Shown: positions 1 through 8,266 of the stretch, piece after piece
Numbering within the stretch: the first letter of the stretch is position 1
Layout: each line of letters starts with the position of its first letter
Source: Paraburkholderia nodosa
Lineage (GTDB): Bacteria; Pseudomonadota; Gammaproteobacteria; Burkholderiales; Burkholderiaceae
NCBI RefSeq assembly: GCF_001718195.1
Contig: NZ_MCNV01000016.1
Location: forward strand, 62,001-126,000
Length of the DNA stretch: 64,000 bases
Direction: 5' to 3'
Translations under genes and position numbers: made by a program
The notes under the pieces: model-generated
What the model was told of the DNA's origin: nothing
Database searches by the model: none
The model's input: only the letters and a program-made list of their open reading frames with translations

Positions 1-97
1 TCCGTTAAATCTCATTCTTCAGACCTTAGCCAGCATCCGAGCGCTATCGCGCGCCGTCGCCGGCTGGGCGTCGTTTTGTCTTTTTTTTCTTCGATCG

Positions 98-2020
98 ATG
101 AAACTCTTCTATCTCTTGCTGTCGTCGTCGTTGTTCCTCGCGGCGTGCGGCGGCGGCTCCGGAAGCTCCGGTGCGAATGCAACCAATGCCTCGGCCACGG
201 CACAAAGCGCGAGTGACGCGACTGCCATGGACGCCACCGCAAATGCGGCCACCACCACGCGCGGCACACTGCACTGCGGCTCCGCCGTGAAATCGAGCGC
301 GGGCTCCAGCAGCGAACTGGTGAGCGTCGATACGCCGACCACGCAGAGCGGCCGTGTCTTCGCCTCGGGCGCGGCATTTCCCCTCGCGTTCACCACCAAC
401 GCGCCCGCGGCCGACACCGTGAACTGGTCGATCAGCGACCATCTCGGCAAGGTGGTCACGAGCGGCAGCCTGCGCGTGACGGCAGGCCCGGTGACGACCA
501 CGCTGAGCTGCTCGTCGACGCTCGCGGGCTACTTTGCCGTGACCGCCAAGCTCGCGACCGCCGGCGGTCAACTCCCCGAACTGGGCACCCGCCCCGCCGG
601 TACCGCGACCTTCGGCGTGCTGCCCAATCTGGCCGGCATCGTGCCGACTGTGACGTATTCGCATCAGGACCTGCACCGCTTCGGCATGCAAGGCGAAGAC
701 GACAACACTTCGGTGCTCTCCTCGCTCGGCATCTCGTGGACGTACGACCACCGCGAGCTGTACAACATGGAGCCGAACGGCCCCAACACCTTCAACCCGA
801 ACGTCAACAATCTCGACCCGTTCTACAACACGGGCAACGTGATGCGGCTCGTGCGTCTGGACGGCATTCCCGCCTGGGCGAGCCCGACCGGCGCGTTCGA
901 GGACGAAGCCCTTCCGCCGAGTAACCTCTCGTACTACCAGAACTACATGAGCCGGATCGGTACGGAGTCGAACCTCATTCGGACGGCTTATTTTCCGAAG
1001 CAGGCGTCGAACTACTACCAGCTCACCTGGGAACCGGACGCCCAATGGCAAGGCAACAACACGCAATTCGTGCAGCTCTATCAGGCCGTCTATCAAGGTA
1101 TTCACTCGACCGACCCGCACGCAGTCGTGATGGGGCCGACCGATACGGCGCCGTCCGGCACGGCCGATCACCTCAAGGCCCTCGCGCCGCTCGGCTACGC
1201 GCAGGACATCGACGGCGTGACGACGCACGGCTACTACGACATCAACGGCAGCTCGCCTTCGTTCCCGCCCGAGCGTCAGGAAACCGATCCGGCCAACGCG
1301 TCCGGCTCGCTGATGGGACAAATGCGCGCGCTGCGCAGCGAAATGGCGGCTGACTACAAGCCGGGCACGAAGCTGTTCAGCACGGAGCTTGGCATCAGCT
1401 ACGACAACGGTTCGTCGTACGGTCCCAACTATCCGACCGGCAATATCCTGTACGCGCAAGGCGCAGTGGTGGCGCGCAGCCACCTGATCATTCTGGGCGA
1501 AGGCGCCGATCAAACCTGGATCTTCTACGGTGCCGACTTCCCGGGCCTCGTGGGCTACGGCACGTTCTTCGATCTCGCCGACGCACAGGGTCAGTATGGC
1601 GCGCAGAACATCAGCCCGAAGCCCGCGGCCATGTCCGTCGCGGCCATGACGCGTATTCTCGACGGCACCAACACGCTCGGTCCGGTGAAGAAGACCCCCT
1701 CGGGCGTCTACGCCTACGCGTTCCAGCAGCTCAACAACGGCGCGGTCATCACGGCCTTGTGGACGCACAACAACAGTGTGTGGAGCGCGAGCGCCGGCTA
1801 CAGCTCGACCTATAGCGTGGGCTACAGCCTCGCGGTGGATGCACCCGGCACGAGCGGCACGGTCACCGTGCTCGATGAAATGGGCAATCCGACCACGAAG
1901 AGCTACACCAACGGCAAGGTCGCGCTGAGCCTGACCGAGTCGCCGGTGTATGTGATTTCGCAGAACGCTTCGGTGGCGAGCGCCAATGCGACGCTGCCCA
2001 CGGGCTACGTGGCGAACTAA
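98..2020 (+). CDS. Secreted lipoprotein with GH39-like glycoside hydrolase domain
   Basis: A 640-residue protein starting with a lipoprotein signal (LAAC lipobox, lipidated Cys17), then a Gly/Ser/Ala/Thr-rich linker to about residue 55, a beta-rich segment (about 60-180) and a TIM-barrel-like domain (about 185-535). The barrel shows WEPD at 311-314 followed by the LYQAVYQGI...DPHAVVMGPT pattern typical of the acid/base region of GH39 and related clan-A hydrolases, and a TE pair (Glu430) in the position of a nucleophile. These fit a retaining glycosidase acting on an exopolysaccharide or plant polysaccharide at the cell surface. A beta-sandwich tail follows. Substrate cannot be told. No Shine-Dalgarno is obvious: a T-rich run lies just before the ATG. 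It appears monocistronic, with a strong hairpin downstream. Family assignment is from motif resemblance, not from a search. Confidence 0.7.
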   Translation: MKLFYLLLSSSLFLAACGGGSGSSGANATNASATAQSASDATAMDATANAATTTRGTLHCGSAVKSSAGSSSELVSVDTPTTQSGRVFASGAAFPLAFTTNAPAADTVNWSISDHLGKVVTSGSLRVTAGPVTTTLSCSSTLAGYFAVTAKLATAGGQLPELGTRPAGTATFGVLPNLAGIVPTVTYSHQDLHRFGMQGEDDNTSVLSSLGISWTYDHRELYNMEPNGPNTFNPNVNNLDPFYNTGNVMRLVRLDGIPAWASPTGAFEDEALPPSNLSYYQNYMSRIGTESNLIRTAYFPKQASNYYQLTWEPDAQWQGNNTQFVQLYQAVYQGIHSTDPHAVVMGPTDTAPSGTADHLKALAPLGYAQDIDGVTTHGYYDINGSSPSFPPERQETDPANASGSLMGQMRALRSEMAADYKPGTKLFSTELGISYDNGSSYGPNYPTGNILYAQGAVVARSHLIILGEGADQTWIFYGADFPGLVGYGTFFDLADAQGQYGAQNISPKPAAMSVAAMTRILDGTNTLGPVKKTPSGVYAYAFQQLNNGAVITALWTHNNSVWSASAGYSSTYSVGYSLAVDAPGTSGTVTVLDEMGNPTTKSYTNGKVALSLTESPVYVISQNASVASANATLPTGYVAN

Positions 2021-2065
2021 TCGAACCGGGCGGCCACCTGGTCGCGCGAAACAAGCTGTACCCCC

Positions 2066-2107
2066 AGGCGCCCGGCCCGCGGACATTGTTCTGCGGGCCG
2101 GGCGCCT
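2066..2107 (+). terminator. Strong hairpin downstream of the GH39-like gene
   Basis: Perfect 15-bp inverted repeat (2066-2080 with 2093-2107), GC-rich, 12-nt loop, followed by a short T-containing stretch (CTTCCGTTT). It lies 45 bp after the stop codon, so it probably ends that transcript. The U-tract is weak. Confidence 0.65.
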
Positions 2108-2365
2108 CTTCCGTTTACCGTCGGCGAGGCATGCTTGCCGCGGTAGACTTGCGCTCTGTCCATCCGCGAGCCGGAACATGGAGAATTCGACGTCGACATC
2201 CGGCTGCACAGGTCCTTCACGGCCTCATCGGTTAGTGATTGTCGAGGGCATCGCTCTGCACGGCGTACGTGATCGCGACGCCTGCTCGCGGCACTCTCGA
2301 ACCCTTGAATTTTCGACGCAGCGACAGAAATGAACGAAAATCCTGCGAAGCCACTGGAAAGCAAC
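2108..2365. other. Intergenic region before the small periplasmic protein
   Basis: About 260 bp with no supportable gene. It should hold the promoter for the gene at 2366. No clear -35/-10 pair or operator was recognised. Confidence 0.4.
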
Positions 2366-2803
2366 ATGAAACGACTGTTACTCGCCGCACTCACCGCCGC
2401 CTCGTTCGTGACCTGCGCTCATGCGCAAAGCGACGCGACCGGCTCGTTCGCCACCGCCGCAGGCACGGTGCAATTCGTGCGCGACGACCGCGACTTCGTG
2501 GCGGTCCTCGGCAAGGATATCTTCGACCGCTTCGACGCGAAGACGCTCGCGCACTTCGACGAAGTGGGCCACGACAACAGCACGATTACGCGCATGCTCG
2601 TGCAAACCGCATACGGCCCGGTGCTGTACGACTTTCGCCACAATCCGCCGCTCGTGCAGCACGTGAACACGCGCATGACGATCAAGCGCGTGTTCTGGCA
2701 ACCCGACGAAGTCGTGATGCAAGGCTCGGAGGGCTGGTTCCGGCTCAAGAACGGCGCGCTCACCAGGCTGCAATCGTCGACGACCACGTACCGCACCAAT
2801 TAA
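2366..2803 (+). CDS. Small periplasmic protein of unknown function
   Basis: About 145 residues. The ATG at 2366 gives a standard signal peptide (MKRLLLAALTAASFVTCAHA, cleavage after AHA); an in-frame ATG 36 nt upstream would put a polar stretch before the signal, so 2366 is preferred. GGAAAG lies a few bases upstream. The mature part is mixed alpha/beta with a conserved-looking central stretch (FVRDDRDFVAVLGKDIFDRFDAKTL split over two strands) and no cysteines or known catalytic motif. It is convergent with the dctD-like gene. Function not recognised. Confidence 0.65.
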   Translation: MKRLLLAALTAASFVTCAHAQSDATGSFATAAGTVQFVRDDRDFVAVLGKDIFDRFDAKTLAHFDEVGHDNSTITRMLVQTAYGPVLYDFRHNPPLVQHVNTRMTIKRVFWQPDEVVMQGSEGWFRLKNGALTRLQSSTTTYRTN

Positions 2804-2808
2804 TCCGG

Positions 2809-4179
2809 TCAGAGGTCTTTGTCGTCCTTCTCGTCGCCCTGCGTGTCGCGATCCGCGATCTTCAGCTGACGCAGCTTGTGATACAGCGTTTTCTTCGGCA
2901 TCCCGAGCTCCTCGCTCGCCTGGGCGACGTTGCCTTGATGGCGGCGCAGCGTGTTCTCGATCAGCATCCGCTCGAAATACGCCAGCTGGTCCGCCAGCGT
3001 CTCCCCTTTCACGGTAGCCGCGCCCGCTGAAAGCAGGCTGTCGCCAGTCAGCCCGAGCACGAAGCGGTCAGCGACATTCTGCAGCTCGCGGACGTTGCCG
3101 GGCCATGCGTGCGTCATGAGCTCGGACACTTGCGCAGCCGTCACGACCGGCGCCGGCGTGCCGAAACGCCGCGCGGCCGCGAGCACGAAATGCTCGAACA
3201 GCAGGGGAACGTCCTCGCGCCGCTCGCGCAGCGGCGGCAATTCGATCTGCGCGACGTTCAGCCGGTACAGCAGGTCGGCGCGAAAGCCTCCTTGCGCAGA
3301 CACTTCCGCGAGGTCGGCCTTCGAAGCGGCAACGATCCGGCAATCCACCGGAATCAGCTCGTTTGCGCCGAGGCGCTCGACCACGCGCTCCTGCAGCACG
3401 CGCAGCATCTTGATCTGCAGCGCCATCGACATCGTTTCGATTTCGTCGAGAAAGAGCGTGCCGCCATTCGCCCATTCGATCTTGCCGACGCGCTTCTTGA
3501 TCGCGCCCGTGAACGCGCCCGCCTCATGCCCGAACAGTTCGCTCTCGAACACCTGCTCGGGCAAACCGCCGCAATTCAGCGCCACGAAATGCGCGTCGCG
3601 CCGCGCGCTGAAGTCATGCAGGCTGCGTGCGATCAACTCCTTGCCCGTGCCGGTTTCACCGGTGATCAGCACCGACACGGAGGTATCCGCGAGACGCAGA
3701 ATTTTCTTGCGGACCTCCGCCATGGCCGGCGACTTGCCTAGCACCAGCGCCTCGATCCCCTGCCAGTTGTGCAGCGAAGCGCGCAAGCCCTCGACTTCGA
3801 GCGTGAGCCGCCGTTTCTCGACCGCGCGCGCCACGCGGCCCGCGATGACATCGGAGGAGAAGGGTTTTTCGATGAAGTCGTAGGCGCCCACGCGCATCGC
3901 GCTGACCGCCGTCGAAATGTCCGCATGCCCGCTGATCAGCAGCACCGGAATTTGCGGGTCGATCGCCATCACGTGATCGAGCAGTTGCAGGCCGTCGATG
4001 CCGGGCATGCGTACGTCGGAGACGATCACGATCGGCGCGCCCGGCGCGATGTCGGCATACGCATCGGCCGCCGACGCATAGGCGCTCACCGGAAAGCCCG
4101 CCAGCGCCACCGCCTGCTCGACGCCGATGCGGACATTCTCGTCATCCTCGACGACCAGCACCCGAATCTCATCTGCCAT
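2809..4179 (-). CDS. dctD: DctD-like sigma54-dependent response regulator
   Basis: 456-residue NtrC-family activator. Receiver domain (1-120) with the acidic pocket ED(11-12) and phospho-acceptor Asp55 (VSDVRMPG); AAA+ domain with Walker A GETGTGKE (174-181) and the sigma54-contacting GAFTGA loop (221-226); C-terminal Fis-type helix-turn-helix (NVAQASEELGMPKKTLYHKL). The start chosen is the ATG at 4179, preceded by GAGGACAG; a longer frame adds 30 low-complexity residues with no ribosome site. It overlaps the stop of the upstream kinase gene by 11 bp, indicating translational coupling. It should activate sigma54-RNA polymerase when phosphorylated, and the obvious target is the sigma54 promoter at 7631-7646 in front of the transporter gene. 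Confidence 0.92.
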   Translation of the reverse strand: MADEIRVLVVEDDENVRIGVEQAVALAGFPVSAYASAADAYADIAPGAPIVIVSDVRMPGIDGLQLLDHVMAIDPQIPVLLISGHADISTAVSAMRVGAYDFIEKPFSSDVIAGRVARAVEKRRLTLEVEGLRASLHNWQGIEALVLGKSPAMAEVRKKILRLADTSVSVLITGETGTGKELIARSLHDFSARRDAHFVALNCGGLPEQVFESELFGHEAGAFTGAIKKRVGKIEWANGGTLFLDEIETMSMALQIKMLRVLQERVVERLGANELIPVDCRIVAASKADLAEVSAQGGFRADLLYRLNVAQIELPPLRERREDVPLLFEHFVLAAARRFGTPAPVVTAAQVSELMTHAWPGNVRELQNVADRFVLGLTGDSLLSAGAATVKGETLADQLAYFERMLIENTLRRHQGNVAQASEELGMPKKTLYHKLRQLKIADRDTQGDEKDDKDL

Positions 4180-6040
4180 GTTCTGTCCTCTGCGGCTCGG
4201 CGGCCGCGAATTCGATCGTGAAGCGGGCTCCGCCTTCGTCGCGATTCGTTGCGGTGATTTTTGCGCCAAAGCCTTCGACGATGCGCGACGTGATCGCGAG
4301 CCCGAGCCCGAGTCCTTGCCCGCGCGGCTTGGTCGTCACGAACGGCTCGAACAGGTGCGCCAGCACATCCGGCGCGATGCCGGGGCCGCTATCCTCGAGC
4401 GTGAAGCGCACACGGCCTTGCGTGTCAGGCTCGCCCGCCTCGATCGCGATCACGCGCGTGCTCGCGTCGCGCACGGCGTCGAGTGCATTGCCGAGCAGAT
4501 TGACGATCACCTGCTGCAGTTGACTCGACTCCGCATACACCGTCGTGCCCGGCGCGATCCGCACGTCGAGGCGCACCGCTTCGTCGCGGATGCGCGACTC
4601 GTAGATGAGCCGAGCATGCGCGACGGCTTCGCCGAGCGACACCGCCACGCGCTCCACTTCCGGCTTGCGCGCGAACGCCTTCAGCTCGCTCGTGAGCACC
4701 GCCATGCTGTCCACGAGACGGCCGACGCGCTCGAGATTGGCGATCGCTTGTGCGCCCTGATTGCGCTCGAAGAAGGTACGCGCATTGTCGCAGAGCGTGC
4801 GGATCGCGACGAGCGGCTGGTTCAGTTCGTGTGTGAGCCCCGCCGCCATCTGGCCGATCACCGCAAGCTTGCCGGCATGGACGACTTCCTGCTGCGTGGC
4901 GCGCAGACGCTGCTCGGTGCGTTCGCGCTCGGCGATCTCGCGCTGCATCTGCGCGTTCGCTTGCGTGAGCGCGGCGGTCCGCTGCGCCACGGTCGTTTCC
5001 AGCTGATCGTTCGCGCGCCGCAAGGCTTCTTGCGCCTTGAGCTTCTCCACGATCACACGGCGGCGCTGCACCGCATACAGCGCGTAGAGCGCGGCGATCA
5101 GAAACACGCCCGTCACGAACGCGAACGCAAGCCGTTGCTGGCGCCGCGCGCCCGCCGTGTCGAGCAGCACCATGATCGTGTCCTGCCCTTGCGGCGCGGG
5201 GCGCGACATCACGAGAAAGCGGGCCGTGCGGCCCGCGCGGCGCAGGTCGGGGAAGATGCCGATCCACGCGCTGTCATTCCAGTCGCCCACGCGCCGGTAT
5301 CGGAGCGCCTCGACGATGCGCCCCGCGTATTGGCGCGATGCCTGGATATCGCGCTGCTGCGGCTCGGTCATCGCGCGCATCGCGGTGAATTTCCATTCGG
5401 GCTGGGTCGAGATCACGATCACGCCGTTGCCGTCGACGACGATGGCCGCCTCGCCAGGCGTGCGCCACGCGGATTCGAGCGCGTCGACGCTGACCTTCAC
5501 GGCTGCCGCGCCGATCGCCGTGTCGCCGTCGTGAATCGCACTGGCGAAGTAGAGCCCGGGAATGCCGGTGTTCGTGCCGATGCCGAAGAAGCGGCCGCGG
5601 CCCTGCGCGAGCGCGTCCTTGAAGTACGGGCGATACGACACGTTGGTGCCGACGAAGCTGACCGGCTGATTCCAGTTGCTCGCGGCGACCACCGTGCCGT
5701 GCGCGTCGATCACGTCGACCGCGCCGCTGCCGACATCGTTGTTGACCGCTTCGAGATAGGCATCGACCGCGGGCAACATGCCATGCGCTTCAGCGGGCGG
5801 CGCCTTGAGCAACGCGCGCACGCTGTCCTGGCGCGCCACGAGCGCGGGGACCATCTCGAAGCGTCCCAGCTCGCTTTTCAGGCTCGCCGCGTAAAGATCG
5901 AGCCGATGCTCGCCGACGTCGGCCAGCGCATCGATCGCACGGTTCCATGCGAACTCCACCGCGGCGGCGGCCGCACCGACATACAGCACGGCCGCCGCCG
6001 CCCATCCCCACCATGGAATGCCCTTGTAACGCATCTGCAC
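4169..6040 (-). CDS. dctB: DctB-like C4-dicarboxylate/organic-acid sensor histidine kinase
   Basis: 623-residue membrane kinase: TM1 (about 12-30), a periplasmic double-Cache-like sensing domain (about 35-300, with RPYFKDAL and GIPGLYFASAI motifs typical of DctB), TM2 (about 304-324), a coiled-coil linker (330-390), HisKA with His404 (GLTHELNQPL), then HATPase with N box (NLLGNALDAV), G1 (DSGPGI) and G2 (GQGLGLGLA). Translation begins at GTG 6040 or the ATG two codons later; both sit behind GAGGGCGAAC. It lies 112 bp downstream of the 2HCT transporter and overlaps the dctD-like gene, so the three form one unit. By family knowledge, DctB proteins bind C4-dicarboxylates directly; the neighbouring transporter suggests the ligand here may be a hydroxy-acid such as malate or citrate. 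Confidence 0.9.
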   Translation of the reverse strand: MQMRYKGIPWWGWAAAAVLYVGAAAAAVEFAWNRAIDALADVGEHRLDLYAASLKSELGRFEMVPALVARQDSVRALLKAPPAEAHGMLPAVDAYLEAVNNDVGSGAVDVIDAHGTVVAASNWNQPVSFVGTNVSYRPYFKDALAQGRGRFFGIGTNTGIPGLYFASAIHDGDTAIGAAAVKVSVDALESAWRTPGEAAIVVDGNGVIVISTQPEWKFTAMRAMTEPQQRDIQASRQYAGRIVEALRYRRVGDWNDSAWIGIFPDLRRAGRTARFLVMSRPAPQGQDTIMVLLDTAGARRQQRLAFAFVTGVFLIAALYALYAVQRRRVIVEKLKAQEALRRANDQLETTVAQRTAALTQANAQMQREIAERERTEQRLRATQQEVVHAGKLAVIGQMAAGLTHELNQPLVAIRTLCDNARTFFERNQGAQAIANLERVGRLVDSMAVLTSELKAFARKPEVERVAVSLGEAVAHARLIYESRIRDEAVRLDVRIAPGTTVYAESSQLQQVIVNLLGNALDAVRDASTRVIAIEAGEPDTQGRVRFTLEDSGPGIAPDVLAHLFEPFVTTKPRGQGLGLGLAITSRIVEGFGAKITATNRDEGGARFTIEFAAAEPQRTEHGR

Positions 6041-6152
6041 GTTCGCCCTCGTCGATTGGCTGCCGCCAGACGGCGGGTTCAGCGGATACCGCGCGCCGGA
6101 TGCACCGGCGCCACGATCGCGAAGGCGCGTACGAGGGGCGCACAGCCGCGCG

Positions 6153-7529
6153 TCATGCGCCGAAATGCGCGAGCAGAATGAGCGTCACGGTCACGACGAT
6201 GGCGCCGCCAATGCGCGTGGCGATCTGCGCGAACGGCATGAGCTGCATTCGGTTCGCGGCGGTGAGGATCGCCACGTCGCCGGTGCCGCCCTGGCCGCTG
6301 TGGCACGCGTTCACGATTGCGGTGTCGATAGGGTACATCTTCATCAGGCGGCCCACCACGAAGCCCGTGCCCATCAGCGTAACGACGGTCGCGGCGATCG
6401 TCACGACATTGACGAGCGTGAACGCGGCCATGAGCTTGTCCCACGGCGTCATCGCCACGCCGATCGCGAACAGCAGCGGGTAGGTGACCGCAGTCGAGAA
6501 GAACTTGTAGACCACGAACGCGCCTTCCTGCAGCGGCGGCGAAACCGCGCGCGCGAGCTTCACGAGCACGGCGAGGAACAGCATCGCCACCGGCGCGGGC
6601 AGGCCGAACAGCTTGTTCGCCATCAGGCCGATGAGGTACAGCGTGATCGCGGTGATACCGGCCGCGGCGATGTGGCTCACGTCCACGTGCCCGCGAGCCT
6701 CGTCGTTCGACGACGCCAGTTCGTCGCTCGCGCCGACTTGAAGACGGCCGTTACCGGTGAGATGCGGCATACGCTTGCCCAGCATGTCGAGCATGCCCGA
6801 GAGGATGATCGCCATGAGGCTGCCGAGCATCACGGGCGGCAAGACCTGCGCGAACAGGTCGCCTTGCGCGACGTGCATGATTTCCGAATAGCCCACGGAA
6901 AGCGGAATCGCGCCTTCGCCCACGCCGCCGGCCATGATCGGCACGACGATGTAGAGCAGCGTGTGCTTGACGCCGAGACCGAGCGCCGCGCCAACCGCGG
7001 TGCCCACGATGGTCGCCGCCACCGTGCCGGCCGCAAGCGGAATGAAGATCTTCAGGAAACCTTGAATCAGCACGCGCCGGTCCATGCTGAGAATGCTGCC
7101 GACGATGATCGAGGCGATGAAGAGATAGAGGAAGTTGGTCTGCTTCGTGAACTCGACCGTGAGGTGCTGCACGGGCGTGGGCAGCACGTGGTAGTACACG
7201 AGCGCCGAGGGCACGAAGGTCGCGAGAATCGCCGCCGCGCCGATATTGCGCAGCAGCGGCAGGCGCTTGCCGAGTTCGGCGCACGTGAAGCCGCAGAAAG
7301 CGAGCACGGCGATGGCCATCGAGATCTCGCCGGGCACCTTGCCGGTGACCGCGAAGCCCGCGATCAGCGCAAACAGGATCACGTAGATCGGCAGCGGAAT
7401 GATGCCGATGCGAATTTCCATCAGCTTCCACCAGCCTTCGGGCCAGAAGCGGGTTTGCGTTGTTTGGGATGACTCGGGGACCGCCTGGTTGACCTGCGAG
7501 GCGGCGGATACGGATGCACTGTTCTGCAC
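6153..7529 (-). CDS. 2-hydroxycarboxylate (citrate/malate) transporter, CitS family
   Basis: 458 residues with about 11 hydrophobic segments and both hallmark GGXG re-entrant-loop motifs of the 2HCT family: GGVG (201-204) and GGTG (414-417). Arg439 (ATRIGGA) matches the substrate-binding arginine region of CitS. These Na+- or H+-coupled carriers import citrate, malate or lactate across the inner membrane. The GTG at 7529 is chosen because a textbook AAGGAG lies 8 nt upstream; the longer open frame upstream runs through the promoter region. It is first in an operon with the DctB/DctD-like pair and is preceded by a sigma54 promoter and an inverted repeat, so induction by its own substrate via that pair is likely. 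Confidence 0.92.
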   Translation of the reverse strand: MQNSASVSAASQVNQAVPESSQTTQTRFWPEGWWKLMEIRIGIIPLPIYVILFALIAGFAVTGKVPGEISMAIAVLAFCGFTCAELGKRLPLLRNIGAAAILATFVPSALVYYHVLPTPVQHLTVEFTKQTNFLYLFIASIIVGSILSMDRRVLIQGFLKIFIPLAAGTVAATIVGTAVGAALGLGVKHTLLYIVVPIMAGGVGEGAIPLSVGYSEIMHVAQGDLFAQVLPPVMLGSLMAIILSGMLDMLGKRMPHLTGNGRLQVGASDELASSNDEARGHVDVSHIAAAGITAITLYLIGLMANKLFGLPAPVAMLFLAVLVKLARAVSPPLQEGAFVVYKFFSTAVTYPLLFAIGVAMTPWDKLMAAFTLVNVVTIAATVVTLMGTGFVVGRLMKMYPIDTAIVNACHSGQGGTGDVAILTAANRMQLMPFAQIATRIGGAIVVTVTLILLAHFGA

Positions 7530-7630
7530 GGGATGTCTCCTTCGTTTTCGCGACCGGACTGCGTCGCATCTCCGGTGCTTGTTTAATGAGGGCTGCGGGC
7601 TATTAGGGATAGGCCGTCGGAGCTCTATAA

Positions 7631-7646
7631 AGCAGTAGCCGTGCCA
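7631..7646 (-). promoter_or_regulatory. Sigma54 (-24/-12) promoter of the 2HCT transporter operon
   Basis: On the minus strand the site reads TGGCACGGCTACTGCT. Compared with the sigma54 consensus TGGCACG-N4-TTGCW only one base differs (C for T before TGC), and the GG to GC spacing is correct. Transcription would begin near 7620, leaving a leader of about 90 nt before GTG 7529. The operon encodes its own sigma54 activator, which supports the call. Confidence 0.85.
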
Positions 7647-7733
7647 GCGCGCATCGACGTCTGGAACAATCCGCAACACATTGATTTCTTTGCCATTTTC
7701 CGGAACGCCACTCGGCTCGAATCCGCCATCGAT

Positions 7734-7776
7734 CCGAGATTTCAGAATCGGCTCGAGCCGGAGGCCGAAATCTCGG
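7734..7776. promoter_or_regulatory. Inverted repeat upstream of the sigma54 promoter, candidate activator site
   Basis: Perfect 10-bp arms CCGAGATTTC (7734-7743) and GAAATCTCGG (7767-7776) enclose a 12-bp palindrome CGGCTCGAGCCG (7749-7760). The centre lies about 110 bp upstream of the -12 element, the usual range for an enhancer-like site of an NtrC-family activator. Assignment to the DctD-like protein is inference. Confidence 0.5.
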
Positions 7777-7887
7777 CCTGCCTCGACCCGACCGTTGAGT
7801 GTATGGCAAGAGTGAGTTTCAGAATTCGCTCTGGAACGGCGCCGATCGTTGGCAGAAGATGGATCACCGCAATGTGAGGAGTGAGCC

Positions 7888-8187
7888 ATGAAGATCGTCT
7901 TGCCAGGATGCGCCGTCGTTTGCGCCGCGGCGCTATGGAGTGCCGGCGCGCTGGCCGCGCCGCCGGGTTCGGCTTACCAGACGCCTGTGCAGTTATCGAG
8001 CGGAAGGAATCTGCTTTGCAGCGTGAACGCATCACAGCCTGCCGGCGAAGCGGCCGCGCTCTCGCGTCGCGAGCAGGTGGAAGCCGATGTCCTCGCCACG
8101 CAGCCTTTGAGGCTCGTGAGCGGCCCGGAATCGCCTTACCCCTCTGCCTATACGGCGCCGAGCGTTGCCTGCGTGGACGCGGGTTGA
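7888..8187 (+). CDS. Small exported protein, unknown function
   Basis: 99 residues with a clear signal peptide (hydrophobic core 5-22, cleavage near ALA-AP) and a short mature part with two cysteines. A good ribosome site (GAGGAGTGAGCC before the ATG) and coding-like third-position GC support a real gene. It is divergent from the transporter operon and shares a bidirectional terminator with the convergent porin. No family recognised. Confidence 0.6.
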   Translation: MKIVLPGCAVVCAAALWSAGALAAPPGSAYQTPVQLSSGRNLLCSVNASQPAGEAAALSRREQVEADVLATQPLRLVSGPESPYPSAYTAPSVACVDAG

Positions 8188-8203
8188 TGCCGCAGAAAGC
8201 ACC

Positions 8204-8238
8204 GCGGGGCTCGATTCGCCTGACGAATCGAGCCCCGC
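8204..8238. terminator. Bidirectional hairpin terminator
   Basis: Perfect 15-bp arms (8204-8218 and 8224-8238) with a 5-nt loop CCTGA, placed between the convergent small exported protein gene and the porin gene. The U-tract is poor on both sides. Confidence 0.65.
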
Positions 8239-8266
8239 GTGCTACGAAGTTGAGTGAGAAGGCCGA

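Noticed and set aside
77..97. T-rich run near the window start as a terminator
   Set aside because: No clean GC-rich stem lies directly before it, and it lies just before a start codon; it may be a fragment of an upstream terminator but cannot be shown.
44..2209. A 721-residue reading frame on the minus strand
   Set aside because: It is the antisense of the GH39-like lipoprotein gene; its Arg/His/Val-rich composition is what high-GC shadow frames give, and it lacks a ribosome site.
4127..6181. A 684-residue plus-strand frame
   Set aside because: Shadow of the DctB-like kinase gene, with Arg/His/Asp-rich low-complexity translation and no domain pattern.
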